A stretch of 64,000 nucleotides of DNA from Eunapius fragilis. Its lineage: Eukaryota; Porifera; Demospongiae; Spongillida; Spongillidae. The position numbers and the translations under genes were made by a program. Below the pieces are notes generated by a model. It searched no databases. It had not been told where the DNA came from and saw only the letters and a program-made list of their open reading frames with translations. The stretch is taken from NCBI GenBank assembly GCA_963681505.1, contig OY811983.1, forward strand, positions 3,836,122 through 3,900,121, in the 5' to 3' direction. Position 1 is the first letter of the stretch. Each line of letters starts with the position of its first letter. Shown piece by piece: positions 33,296-45,762 of this stretch.

Positions 33296-34079
33296 TCATA
33301 CAAGCATGCGCGTTATGGCATGTCCGGCCCGGTTACTGAAAAACAACCGGTTAACCGGTTAATCAACGGGTTGGCCGGCTAATCAACAAGCTACATCCGT
33401 GCGGTACATATATGTAGGCTCTAGAGCATTATCTCTGCTTTCAAAAAAATTTTAAAACCCCACCAAAGCCTATGAATCATGTGCGCTGAGCAAATTATTC
33501 ATGATTTGGGCAGTATGTTATTTTGATTTATACCAGTTGACAGGAACGCAGCACCACCGGATAAAACCTTCAGTGCAAAGGATGATGCTACTTGAATGTT
33601 TTGTTTTGAAGGGGACTAGGGAGGGGTGGGGGGGTGGGGGGAAAGATACAAAGCCCAGACTGAGAGGATAATTTCGCGCCAATCTGGAAAATTTGTATGC
33701 GCGTAGTAAAAAAACTGCACAGTAGCAGACGTTACAGCATGAGTAGAGCTAAATTTACATAGAAAAATAGTTGTAGCAATTAATATTTAGTCCATTCAAT
33801 GTTATCGTGAAAATTTTAATGAGGTGGAAGAACCGTAATTATAAATGTCGTACTATGTTGGCTATTGCTGGGTTCTCTCTGCGTTAGTAGCCATTGTTCA
33901 AATTCGGTTTACCTGCACATGCACTATAATGAGTTTTATTATTAATAGTTTCATACACGATGAATTTAATCTCAACCTATCATAAACAACCAAAACAGGT
34001 TGGTATATATAGACTTGGTCAAACTGACTGCTGAATGCCAGTCATCTGGTCCCCAGTACTCCTGACCAACCTACGGGCC
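33296..34079. other. no gene recognised; ACCGGTT-rich patch
   Basis: Near 33325-33390 repeated ACCGGTTAA and GGCCGG motifs resemble the subterminal repeats of the hAT element at 14.5-17.8 kb. A GGGTGGGG-rich patch lies near 33611-33645. No coding evidence. Confidence 0.4.
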
Positions 34080-34377
34080 TGAGAATCACAACAACGCCCG
34101 ATATTATTTGGACGACAGAAACCCCTAATTGCATTGTGTTCTCTCGCGATCTCCAGGGGCACCATATCTATGGTATCGTCTTGTCCCTTAAAGGTGGCGT
34201 TTTTCACGTACTATACAGCCCACAAGTCCTGGCAAATTAACGGATTTCAATATTTCAGGGCGCATAGGCCTGATCAGAATGATGTAATCGTCGAACTCCA
34301 CCCTGCTACATATATAAATAATTATTGCCGATATAGCTTTTCATTCGATCGAAATTTGGCGCGTTTATAGACAAATC

Positions 34378-34792
34378 ATGTCTGGAGAGTGGAAAAGCGG
34401 ATTGTGCGGATGTTTCGATGACTGCGGCATTTGCGTCATGACCTATTTTTGCCCTTGCTACACGTTTGGGAAAAACGCTGAAGCTGTGGGCGAGAGCTGC
34501 TGTCTGTGCTGTCTGTGCTACGGACTTCTGGCGGCCCAGGTAGCGGTGCGGACCAAAATCAGAGCGCAGAAGGGAATCGTCGGTACCATCGCTGGAGACA
34601 TTGCGTACCATATATTCTGCATAGTCTCGTACCCAGACCCACATCGCAGCTGCGGATGGAATACATCACCGCCTACGCGAGTAGTGGTATAGGTCTGGGT
34701 ACGAGACTATATTCTGCACGGTGTGTGCGACCTGTCAGGAAGCGCGAGAACTGAAATCGGGAGTAAAGACCATGGCTATGGCTCGTGAATAA
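34378..34792 (+). pseudogene. second PLAC8 copy, split by a MITE
   Basis: From the ATG at 34378 the first 80 or so residues match the intact copy at 8099-8416 residue for residue up to YHIFC. There an 88 bp palindromic MITE (34622-34709), with its 9 bp target duplication, interrupts the frame. Translation then runs into unrelated residues and stops near 34692. The remaining coding sequence (VCATCQEARELK to the natural TAA at 34790-34792) is still present beyond the insertion and unchanged. The near identity of the rest implies that duplication and insertion are both recent. Only splicing out of the insert could give a near-normal protein, and no good splice sites bound it. Confidence 0.85.
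34622..34709. mobile_element. 88 bp palindromic MITE with 9 bp target duplication (copy 2)
   Basis: Ends are TAGTCTCGTACCCAGACC and its exact inverted copy, flanked by the direct 9 bp duplication TATTCTGCA (34613-34621, 34710-34718). The empty site is known from the intact PLAC8 copy at 8.2 kb, which proves the insertion. Same family as 7098-7189. Confidence 0.92.
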
Positions 34793-35111
34793 GATGACGT
34801 TACTACGTGTAAAGTTGGGCAACCTTGGTAGAATGGCTATAGACATGTTATGTATGTATATTAGTCAGTTTCTGTATTCATGCTTTGTTTTGACCAGGGA
34901 CTCTTTTATATGCATTCCTCATTCCTTATGTCTATCTTTGACCGGGTGCACAATTAATTTGGCCTGCTACTAGCTGATCATGTTTGCATTCATGCGATAA
35001 AGACCGAGTAAGCATATATGGCGACGCATACGGCATACCCAGCAAAATTAGACTAGTACAGCTTTTTTTAAACAGACCGAGCAAGAGCAGAATTTAAAGG
35101 GGCGTATATAC

Positions 35112-35190
35112 GGCGGTCTGCTATAAGGGGGCGGTCTGCTATAAGGGGGCGGTCGGTTATAAGGGGGCGGTTGTCTATAAGGGGCGGGGT
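35112..35190. repeat. short tandem repeat, ~18 bp unit
   Basis: Four to five copies of GGCGGTCTGCTATAAGGG and variants. A single related copy lies at 7755-7785 in the other PLAC8 flank. Confidence 0.8.
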
Positions 35191-35821
35191 GTATGCATAT
35201 ATGACGGGCAAACGATGCATGAAAATGTGACGTATACGTACACAAATGCATGGCATTTACAAAAACTTGAAGCGTCTTCATTTAATAGACGCTCTGGCCA
35301 GAAATAAACATAAGGGATGAGGTATGCAAATGAAACAAATAAAAGAGAAATTCTATTAAGACATGCGCATGTAACTCAAAGTGGAGTAGCAAGGGTGGAG
35401 GGGGCCGCTTCTATAAATTCCAAGCGTAGCTAGTTAGTATCAGACGGAATATATTGAACATCAACTAACACATGCGCATGCACTAAAGATGGAGAATGGC
35501 GCGCGCATATGCTGAATTCAAAAGTCTGGACATCACTGAGTTTGAAATAGAGCAAACTGCTGCGCACTATACATTTTCTCCTTCTGGTGAAGTTCTGCAT
35601 GGAATATACCCGTCCTTGCAAGGTAGCCTGTTCTATGAATCAGCTTATGGTTATTGCATACACGTCAGTAAACCGATAACAATTACACAACACAACGACC
35701 GCACGAATGTGCATTTCAAAGTCAATCCGACGGGTGTTCCAGAATCCAGACTTCAACTCAGCGATCTGTCTCTACATTACATTATATTACATTAAATTAT
35801 ACACATTAGTCCAAATATATT

Positions 35822-36385
35822 ACACTTCTTCCCCTTTAGAATCGATCTGGGGGACGATGAGGATGTGTTGATGAGGGCGTCGCAAACCCTAGCCTGTTGC
35901 AGGTGGAGGTGGTTGTACAGGAACAATGGGGACCATCTCACTTCCACTGAAGGTGGTGCTGGCACTGGTGGCACAAGGGAAAAAATCGTGTTCCGGACCT
36001 TGGGTTTTACCCTATCTACCTTGGGATCTGTTCCATCAAACGTATTCAAAGTGCCTAAGACAACAGTGAATACATTTGATGGCACAGAATCCCAAGGTCG
36101 AAAACCCAAGGTCCGGAACACGATTTTTTTTTCCTGTGTGGAGTAACGAACACTGATGGTAATGGGTCACGCACATGCACGATCAACCTGATATTGTGCT
36201 TCTTTCCACCCTTCAACTTTACACTTTGACCTTTGACCAACACCCCAGAAATCCACTTGGGTCCCTCTATGGTTAAGCACATGAACCTGGCCTTTATGTG
36301 GAGATTTACGACTATTCTGACAAGCTACACATTCCTTCATCTTACCCTCCAGTTGAGTTTAACCCTGGCACCAGACCACACCCCT
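35822..36385 (-). mobile_element. Ty3/gypsy fossil, 3' end of pol with purine tract
   Basis: On the minus strand, pieces recall the integrase zinc finger (KECVACQNSRKSP, near 36310-36350) and the GPKW-type C-terminal module (about 36190-36260). A proline-rich tail leads to an AAAGGGGAAGAAG purine tract next to TGTAATAT at about 35822, probably the start of a worn LTR. The element is broken and old, and carries a nested MITE (35972-36140). Confidence 0.5.
35972..36140. mobile_element. palindromic MITE (~165 bp)
   Basis: Outer arms AATCGTGTTCCGGACCTTGG and its complement pair almost perfectly. Inner arms CCTTGGGAT and ATCCCAAGG pair too. Nested in the gypsy fossil. Confidence 0.75.
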
Positions 36386-37074
36386 GCATGGTGTATACTG
36401 GATCCCTATCAGTCCATGATTTTATATATGGAGAAATGGCGCGGTCATCTTGCATTTTAATTCTAAATAAACTCAAAAAATGCTAACAATTGGTCTAAAT
36501 TCGAATTGGATTTTTCAGTGCATTATAATTAAAAGCAACGTTATACAAAAAATTTAATTACTATCGCTGGTAACTATAATATTCAACACTGCCCACGGGT
36601 GTTACGATCCATAGAATTGATGGACAAAAAGTCCTACGCCCCAAAATTTTGAAATGGCAATTACCTCACCTAGCAACGGTTGTAATGATTTGTACCCGTT
36701 GGAATTCGTTGTACAGTTACTGAATAGAACACGTAATGACCCTTTAGACGAAGTATTGTTGAAGGTGAACCTGTGCTCTACTGAACGAGGTATGTTTGGG
36801 CATCAAAGATGGTTTCGGTCTGGAGAAGTGTCGTACAAAAGCGGCCTACTTACGCGGAGGTAGAGTTTCAAAACTAGTTAGTCCGGGACGTGCGAACTTC
36901 CAGTTGAGAAACGACTTTTACAACGGTATTGTACATAGATAGAGCTTTCGTTTTATGTTACTCTTTTTCTGAGACGCGACTTATATGCTTCAAAAGTAAC
37001 GTGCAAACATCGTCAAGTGGAATAGGGAACGCGCGTGTTGTGTTTTGTGTACGTGAATATAAATCCACTATACT
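36386..37074. other. no gene recognised
   Basis: AT-rich. An ORF at 36654-36863 (69 codons) is unrecognised and could be chance. Confidence 0.4.
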
Positions 37075-37143
37075 ATGAAGCAGCAGTGTGTTTTGGCGTA
37101 CGTTTTGCTGTCTTTGTGGGTGGCTGAGCATGGATTGAGTCAG
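37075..37143 (+). CDS. possible signal-peptide exon
   Basis: ATG at 37075 opens 23 codons (MKQQCVLAYVLLSLWVAEHG...) with the basic start and hydrophobic core of a secretory signal peptide. They end at a CAG/GTACAA donor. An open stretch at about 37676-37795 ending CAG/GTTAG could be a later exon (MEWHAPTLANVPSD...). Neither is recognised. Confidence 0.25.
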
Positions 37144-37316
37144 GTACAATACTTATGAAGTGATCTTTAACGATGCACCGTAGCCTCTATTCTTTTTTTC
37201 TGATTGAACTGCATGTAAAGGGTGTTCATAGGCTAGATTTGAATTGCTAAGTATATTTTGTCCATCCTGGTCTCATGGCAACCTATTTAATGCTATTATG
37301 TCTGAAAGGTGAATAC

Positions 37317-37426
<110 letters not shown>

Positions 37427-38257
37427 CACAAAGTGCATTGAAACGATGGGTGAATCAATTCAGCACCTTGCTCACCCAGCACGCCAAATCCAATGTTGTA
37501 TCCTCTCACCCACTCAACTGTGTGCTCCTCGAATAGGTGCATTTTGGTTCATTGGGGAAATTGGTTCATAAAGGGAACTATAGCTTCATGTGAAAAATAA
37601 TACTCATCCACTGTGACGTCATGCTGCTATTACCTAACTCAACATTTCTCATCTGTTAAAAAACATTGGTCATAGATGGAGTGGCATGCTCCAACTCTAG
37701 CAAATGTCCCTTCAGATTTGTCTGCAACCATGCATGAGGAGAACAGGATTTGGCTGGGCCACATTCTTTATAGACAACCACAAGACTTTCAGGTTAGTAG
37801 CTATGTAATGATAACCAATATCGTATTTCCTTGATTACAAGCTGTGGCTACAGAACTGTACCCGCATTATAACTGCTACTTTGACTTGCTATACAGTTGG
37901 ATGAACAGACCCGAGTCAAGAGCCAATCGGAGCACGAGTAGAGCGAAAGGTGCGCAAACACTACCGGCTACACAACTGTAGCAATTTAAAGTACCGGTAA
38001 ATTTTTAAATGCAGGTACAATTGTGTCCTGAATAGAAGGCGCAACTTGTAATCAAGGAAATAGTACACGGTAGTTTGATCTTAATAAAGTATCTTTTCAG
38101 GACAATTGTCTGACCTTCAAGTCTTGTGAATGGGGTTGCACCCAAAGTATTGCTGGGCTCCACTCCAATGTTCTGAAGTGTTACATAATGACTTTTCACA
38201 AACGGACCATCATGCAATTTAAAGCCTTCTTTGGTGATCTTTTCAATAGTTTACAAC

Positions 38258-39239
38258 TTACTGCTTGCTGTGCTTCAATTGTGGTTTGTTCTGACAGTTC
38301 CTGAAGACTTCAAACTTTTTAATTGGATTTACTTTAGTTGGAATCTGCAGAACATTTGGCTGTGGGCTTTCAGACAGCATTCTTTGAATTACAGATGCCG
38401 ACTTGTACCTCAGTATCCATTTCACATGGAGGAGATAAAGTGTTGCAAACATGTGTGAGGTACTCTCCTGCTGAAATGTTTGATCTGTTTTACAGGAGTC
38501 GTATAGAAGCAGTACATCACTTAGGAGGGACAAGAACACATCAGGAGCTGCATTTATGCTGGAAGCAGTTAAAGGTGAGTTGTCATAACAACAGGGACAT
38601 GTGTTGTTTGCTGACAACGTCAGGCATGTTATGATACATCCTGCACAGACATGACTTCGGCATGGCAGCTCTACTGGTCTGCACAATGGCCGAGTGGACA
38701 CTTCAGATAGTTATTTGAAATTGTTGGTGCAATTTCAATATGTGCAACTAATGACTGTAGTGATTCACTGGATGTTTGGCTGTATGTTTTGTCACATTTT
38801 TTCTTCATGCCACCTTTCACCAGCACCTCATTATGCTGGCAAACCTAAATGTGATCATGTAATTAAATTCAGTTATAATTTGCTCTTCACTCACTTCACA
38901 CATATGGACTTTCCACTTGTAGGGCATGACCATCTGAATGGTACTAGCTCTTTCTGCCTCTTAACACCCTCTCCGTACATGGTTTGCAGAATGAAGGTGA
39001 CATGATCAATGATCATATCAATACCAAATGCTAGTTTAAGCTCTTTTTTGTAAGATTGGGAGTCTTTTTGATTTATTTGCCACCACCAATCTCCCACCGC
39101 ACACCCTGCAATGTTTTGTAAGCAGACTGCAATGGAACTCCATCGCAAAGCATCTATAATAACCAAGATGTTGATAATTATTCATAGATTTCAACAGCGA
39201 TTTTATATGCCTTAGACGTCGCGTCTCGAGACGTGACAC
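38258..39239 (-). pseudogene. RAG1 N-terminal-like (N-RAG type) remnant with RING finger
   Basis: On the minus strand, three pieces follow the order of the RAG1 N-terminal region. First is KHCRVCGGRL (about 39085-39115), like LCRICG in RAG1. Next is ELKLAFGIDMIIDHV (about 39000-39045), like the DLIAKVFRIDVKADV stretch. Then a RING at about 38515-38690 has PVELPCRSHVCAGCI, then NTCPCCYD and a following FLSLLSDVLL, like PVETNCKHVFCRVCI, CPSC and FL-x-x-L in RAG1. The spacing between pieces is also similar. The frame changes at least twice and a stop lies before the RING, so it is not functional as read. Invertebrate transposons carrying a RAG1-N-like region (N-RAG-TP) are known in molluscs and cnidarians, and this is best seen as such a remnant. 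No RAG1 core or Transib catalytic motif is seen. Confidence 0.5.
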
Positions 39240-40011
39240 AGCTTGGATTGTTTTACAATGCCCCTAGATTCTGTATTTTATCGTCACAACTCACCTGGAA
39301 GTTCGAGAGCCTCACAAATAGTCCACCAAAAGATGCACTCGTAACGAATTAAGGAGCACGTGATTACTAGAAACGTTGCACCGTATGTTGAAATGCGATA
39401 AACATGTGAGCAGTTGATTTGGGTTTGTGCTTAGACTATTACTATGCATGGAGTTATCAATGGAGAGGCGTAGTGATACTGGGTCGTAGCAGAAACCGGC
39501 CTTGAATATGTTAGTGCGTTAATGAGCTAGCAAAATCATTTTTACGTAAATGGGCAATTGGACATCTAAATATCCGTAAATGTCCACTCCGAAACACCCG
39601 TGCATGCCGGCCGTTAGCTTCAATAACTTCAATAAGCAGCATTTCGTTAATAAACTCATATCACTTAATCATGTACTCGCATGCACCTCAGCCCCACCCC
39701 ATCCGACGAGGGGTGGATGCGCATCAATTAGCATATAGACGATTATTGTAAAGGTGGGTTATGTACAATTACGGATTCTTACTAAGTGCAGAATGGCATT
39801 TTGTCACTGTTACAGTAGTGGCGGATATGCATAAGTACTATGCATATAGTACACGTCACGTTCACCATAATACTAGTAGTTTAAACTTAACACCGATGGG
39901 GGGCCGGGGACCGCAATCCCATACTGTACTCCTTCCAGGCAATCAATTACCCCCCCCCCTCCCCCCATTCAGGAATCGCAGTACTATAGTGGGGGACAGC
40001 ATTGAGGAAGC
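39240..40011. other. no gene recognised
   Basis: No coding evidence. A C-rich patch lies at about 39951-39967. Confidence 0.45.
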
Positions 40012-40552
40012 GATTTGGCGGTCAAATAATAAGTGGCAATATCGCGGTCCACGCACTAATAGAGAGCTTTTTTTAATCCGCAATGTTGAAGTGAACTTTT
40101 CCCCTGATTTTATTACTTTTTAGGACTTCAATTTTTTCAAGTTAAAAAAGGGTTAATTATTTAAATTCAATATTTAGGACTTAATTTGGTACCGCGTTGA
40201 TTTTTTTTCCCAATGAAATCGGTTTCTATGGGATATGAGACATCCAACACAATTTTCCCCATATTTTTCCTATGCTCCGTTCTTAAACTTATGGAACGCC
40301 GTTGCCGCCATGGGAAAAAAAAAAAAACAACCAAAAAAAAAAAAAAAAAAAAAAAAAAAAACATTGCAACTTTTTTTTTTTTCCCTACAGCTATGTTTTG
40401 GGGGCGGAGAAAGGAAATGAGGGGTGGAGTTATTAGGTGAGGCGGTCTCAGTATATACTTAATAGCCGGACTAATGACACCCGATACATGTGTATGCGTT
40501 GTCTGTGTGTGCGTGCGTGTTGTGTGCACGTTGTGTGCGTGCGTTTGTGCGC

Positions 40553-40634
<82 letters not shown>

Positions 40635-41187
40635 ATCACAAGTCTACTTTAGATCGGCAAAGACTGCAACGGTTCTTTTCCTCTCGAGACTAAACAGAAG
40701 CACGTGCAGCAGGCTACATGCGATGGTTATTACGCATATGCTTACTATCAGCGTGTTGAATGCACGCTTTGGGTGTGTGTTGACATCAATGTTCAAGAAC
40801 GCGAAGTGCATGTTTATGATAGCTCAGACAAGAGAGCTGACGTGTACTAAGATATACACGATATTGCATGCATAAGGTTTGCTAACTATTTCACTCCAAT
40901 GAACTGATTGAACATCACAGACTATAAAGAAGTATGTGTAAGAACCAGAAGTGGCGTTTGTTCGGAGTTGCACAGGCACGAAGAGTGGCAATAGAGTTGA
41001 GAGATCTGGTTTGTGCCAAGACGTGGTTCACTGAACTTTCTGATAAGGGTTCTGGAAATATAAACAATTTGGAGAATCTCCAAACTGTATCTGTGCATGT
41101 GCATGTGGAGTACTGAGGTGAGGCGGACTAGTGACACCCGATACATGTGTATGCGTTGAAGTTTGTGTGCGTGCGTATGTTTGCATG

Positions 41188-41249
<62 letters not shown>

Positions 41250-41628
41250 GGAGGATCACTTGCTGAACGTAGCAAGCTAGCTCTTTCGGGTTTGTCTGTA
41301 CTTACGTGTGCTTTTTAAATGCTGGTGCATTTACAAGGTACATATACAAGCCATGCGCAAATCAAAACTACAATTCAGTCATGGTGAACAATATATACAA
41401 AATTCAGTATATGCATGGTGAACAGTGCGAATAAAGAGCTTAGCAGCCATATAATGAGCAATCAAGCACTCCTGCATGTTCACACCTGTTATTGAAGGCA
41501 AGTGGCTTATTTCAATGTCTAGATCAGCTTTCTGGTCACTGGTCAATAACATCGGCAATTCGTCCACATTGACTGCATGCTCATCATTTGAGGGTGTTGG
41601 ACCCTCCCAGTCTACTCCATACAACTCA
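40012..41628 (-). repeat. left inverted arm
   Basis: Inverted copy of 44708-46397. It includes an antisense copy of the last transposase exon (41379-41628, minus), a (TG)n tract at about 40551-40631 and a second at about 41190-41249. Confidence 0.9.
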
Positions 41629-42536
41629 ACGCACTTAAGACTTGGCACCCGCGTTTTATTGCACGAGTTTGCGCATTATGATCCTTTTTTTTTTTGGCTA
41701 GGATAGAAGCACAGTACTTCACACCAAGATGTAGTTTCTGATTCGCCAAGCTTTCTACTATCAAAGAGTGTGTGTTTGAACTCTCTAATTCTCATGTTCT
41801 TAGTATAATTAGGCTTTTTAGTACAAGCTGTCTAAAGCACTTCTACGGGTTAGGCGGAGTACTGAGCTCTCGCTCTTAACTGAGCACTTAAAAGGCTTTA
41901 TTTTGAAGAGACTCTTCTGGACTATATATCACTTTGCGTACTGCTTGTGCCGCATACAGTCAATGGGAAGCATGTTCGGGCTGGGTTAGTTCACAGCGCA
42001 CTTTCTGGGTGGGGAATTAATGTACTGTTTGGTAGAAACAGTGTAGTACTAAGCTTCCATTTTGATACGTGTCAACAAAACTGTAAAATTGATTATAAAA
42101 AGTTCTTACTTTTTCATGTTATAACATGATGCATGCACGCCATCATCAAGCAGGACCCAACATTTTCCTATCAAGTGTTTTAGTAGCACTTTTATTGCTA
42201 GTAACAAGGTTTTAAACCTCCGCCTTTTTTGAAAACTATACTGTCCTTTATGAGGCCATTTCAAGCGGATGCATATCACGTGATGCGTGACATTTTTCGC
42301 GGTACCGTACTCCTGCACGCAAGCAGCTGAGAATCCGTGATCCGTGACAGTGAAATTGAAGAACGAAGATGAAAAGGGAGTGTAACAGTAGGCAGATAGC
42401 AGTAATAAGGGTCATGGGGAAGCATACAAACTATAAAATTGAATGTGAAGTAAACATGTCCACCCTAACCTGGATCTGCAATGTAAATCATGCTGTGTCT
42501 ATAAGTGATATACTAACCAAGGCCGTAATCAGGGGA

Positions 42537-42538
42537 AA

Positions 42539-42570
<32 letters not shown>
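42537..42570. repeat. poly-G tract (~34 nt)
   Basis: Uninterrupted run of G preceded by GGCCGTAATCAGGGGAAA. A second, shorter run lies near 42686-42701, and an AT dinucleotide-rich patch near 42905-42960. Confidence 0.95.
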
Positions 42571-42572
<2 letters not shown>

Positions 42573-43419
42573 TAAGCACCCCCAAAACATTCAGCTAGCG
42601 AATATGCACTAGGTCGAACGCGCTACACTCTGTGTAAGAATTGTTGTTAATTGATTATTAATTTGATACGAACGTATACGGAGGTTGGGGGGGGGGGGGG
42701 GTTAAATATAACCCACTGCTATCTAATTGGGTGGGGGAAGGGGTGAGTTAAAAACAACCTAATATTCTAATTGCTTGTAAAGCAAAAAAAAATCAGGGTC
42801 TATCTGTCGATCCATGCGCTGATTTTTTTTTGCTTCCATGCCCTAGAACAAAACATCCCCTCCTCCCCATCATGTGTGTGTGTGTCATGTAACGATGTAA
42901 CGATGTATGTATATATGTATATATGTATATATATATATATATGTATGTATACATATGTGTATGTGTATGTGTGTGTGTTGGGAAACAGATTGTAAAGCAA
43001 GAAGAAATGTGGCTCATGAGAAACGTAAGAATTGGAATGCATTATAGAACTGAAAACATAACAATTCGAATACTTAATCTATCCATGATGAAAATTGAGA
43101 TGCCAAACACTACCTAATTTGACTCTCGAAAATCCATTGTGGTTTTTTGAATGCTGCTTTGCTTTAATTCAACATCAATTAGCTTATGCCGTTAATAACA
43201 TGCCAAAGGTAAAATGTTACAGTATTCAATGGTCCATATAATTAATTGACAAAACCTGACATTGATATAGTTGGCACTGTGTCTCCTACCATGCAACTGC
43301 CAAGCACTACTGAACCCACCATAACCAAAAAATGTACTCTGTAATGCATCATATGTAAATGATTTCATTTTTAATTTTCATTGCGGCATTGTTGAAAAAC
43401 AAACAGTACATAAAAAGCG

Positions 43420-44959
43420 TTGCTCAGGCTGACCGTGGCTTTAGAGGACGTATTAGGTTGTGCATCCGAGTTCATAGGGTCACTTCATCGTCTTGTGAGA
43501 TGTATCGAAGGCAAGCTAGAACAGAAGTATCGCTCACTGAATGTCGAAAGGCGACTTAAGATATCAATAGAAGAAGAAAAGCTGAGATTTCTTGTTGAGA
43601 CTGGCTTTCACCTTCGTGACTTAGCACGTATGTTTCGATGCAGTACTCGCACCGTAGAAAGACGGTTGCAACACTTAAACATCAGTTTAAGAAGCTACAG
43701 TATGATCAGTGACGAGCAGCTTGACTTCCTTGTTTCTCAGGTGACTCGATATAATCCAAAGTGTGGTGAAAAGTCTATTACAGGTCGTTTAAGAAGTGTA
43801 GGTATTTTGGTGCAACGAGAACGGGTGAGAGCATCCTTATACGACGGGTGGATCCAAATGGAGTTGTGTTACGCTTTGCGACAGTTCTACATCGTCGCGT
43901 TTATACCGTTCATTCACCAAACGCTTTGTGGCATATAGATGGATACCATAAACTAATCAGATGGAAGATTGTTATTCATGGGGGAATCGATGGATACAGT
44001 CGTTTGATAACCTATCTGCAGGCATCAACAAACAACCGTGCAGCTACTGTTTTGTCTGCATTCCAGAATGCTGTACAAGAGTATGACCTTCCTTCCCGAG
44101 TGAGAATGGATGCTGGTGGGGAGAATGTATTGGTATCTCATTACATGGCTGAAATGCGAGGCATTGGTCGCAACAGTGCAATTGTAGGGAGGAGTGTCTT
44201 CAACAAAAGAATCGAACGGCTATGGAGGGATCTGTTCAATGGCTGCATAAACTTTTTCTATCACTTCCTCTATTTCATGGAGGACATAAACATTCTAAAC
44301 CCTGACAACCCATTGTATTTGTATGCTTTGCACTACGTTATCATGGATGTGTTGCAAGAAAACATGATCGGATTCAAAAACGGTTGGGGGCACCACCCTC
44401 TCCGAACGGAACACAACCGGACCCCAATGCAACTCTGGGTTATGGGTCTTGTTGACATGGAGGATTCAGAATCAAGTTCTGCTGTAGAATCTGGAATTTG
44501 TGATGTATGTTTTTTTGCTATGAATAGGGGCAAGCTTTGACTATATCTGCCATGTTTTTACAAAGAGGTGGAACTCTTACATTTCTGTTATTTGATCAAA
44601 TGTGCTAAATTTAAGTCCTACCTTTTTTTAATCGCATGGAATGGTAGCTTAATAGATTAACATCTAATTGTGTGTGTCTCAGTTTAATACATTTCTCCTT
44701 TTTACAGCCAAATTTGTATGGAGTAGACTGGGAGGGTCCAACACCCTCAAATGATGAGCATGCAGTCAATGTGGACGAATTGCCGATGTTATTGACCAGT
44801 GACCAGAAAGCTGATCTAGACATTGAAATAAGCCACTTGCCTTCAATAACAGGTGTGAACATGCAGGAGTGCTTGATTGCTCATTATATGGCTGCTAAGC
44901 TCTTTATTCGCACTGTTCACCATGCATATACTGAATTTTGTATATATTGTTCACCATGA
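43420..44959 (+). pseudogene. IS3EU-type transposase: HTH, DDE integrase core, C-terminal exon
   Basis: The first frame (43420-43845) gives an N-terminal region with a helix-turn-helix (DLARMFRCSTRTVERRLQ). The second (about 43840-44520) gives the catalytic core: first Asp in HIDGYHKLIRWKI, second in RMDAGGEN, and Glu in NKRIERLWRDLF. A last exon at 44708-44959 after a TTTTACAG acceptor starts PNLYGVDWEGPTPS and ends at TGA. The first two frames overlap and differ, so a small indel near 43835-43850 breaks the gene. This motif set is typical of eukaryotic IS3-like transposases, found in fish, cnidarians and others. The last exon also exists, inverted, in the left arm. Confidence 0.7.
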
Positions 44960-45088
44960 CTGAATTGTAGTTTTGATTTGCGCATGGCTTGTATATGTAC
45001 CTTGTAAATGCACCAGCATTTAAAAAGCACACGTAAGTACAGACAAACCCGAAAGAGCTAGCTTGCTACGTTCAGCAAGTGATCCTCC

Positions 45089-45140
<52 letters not shown>

Positions 45141-45693
45141 CATGCAAACATACGCACGCACACAAACTTCAACGCATACACATGTATCGGGTGTCACTAG
45201 TCCGCCTCACCTCAGTACTCCACATGCACATGCACAGATACAGTTTGGAGATTCTCCAAATTGTTTATATTTCCAGAACCCTTATCAGAAAGTTCAGTGA
45301 ACCACGTCTTGGCACAAACCAGATCTCTCAACTCTATTGCCACTCTTCGTGCCTGTGCAACTCCGAACAAACGCCACTTCTGGTTCTTACACATACTTCT
45401 TTATAGTCTGTGATGTTCAATCAGTTCATTGGAGTGAAATAGTTAGCAAACCTTATGCATGCAATATCGTGTATATCTTAGTACACGTCAGCTCTCTTGT
45501 CTGAGCTATCATAAACATGCACTTCGCGTTCTTGAACATTGATGTCAACACACACCCAAAGCGTGCATTCAACACGCTGATAGTAAGCATATGCGTAATA
45601 ACCATCGCATGTAGCCTGCTGCACGTGCTTCTGTTTAGTCTCGAGAGGAAAAGAACCGTTGCAGTCTTTGCCGATCTAAAGTAGACTTGTGAT

Positions 45694-45762
<69 letters not shown>

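Larger units (their letters stand above)
34080..34810 (+). repeat. segmental duplication, PLAC8 segment copy 2
   Basis: Inverted partner of 8030-8700, nearly identical from about 34190 to 34810 apart from an 88 bp MITE and its duplication. Confidence 0.8.

Noticed and set aside
38484-38573. Plus-strand exon with acceptor and donor
   Set aside because: It is the antisense of the RING segment on the minus strand, which carries the clear zinc-binding pattern.
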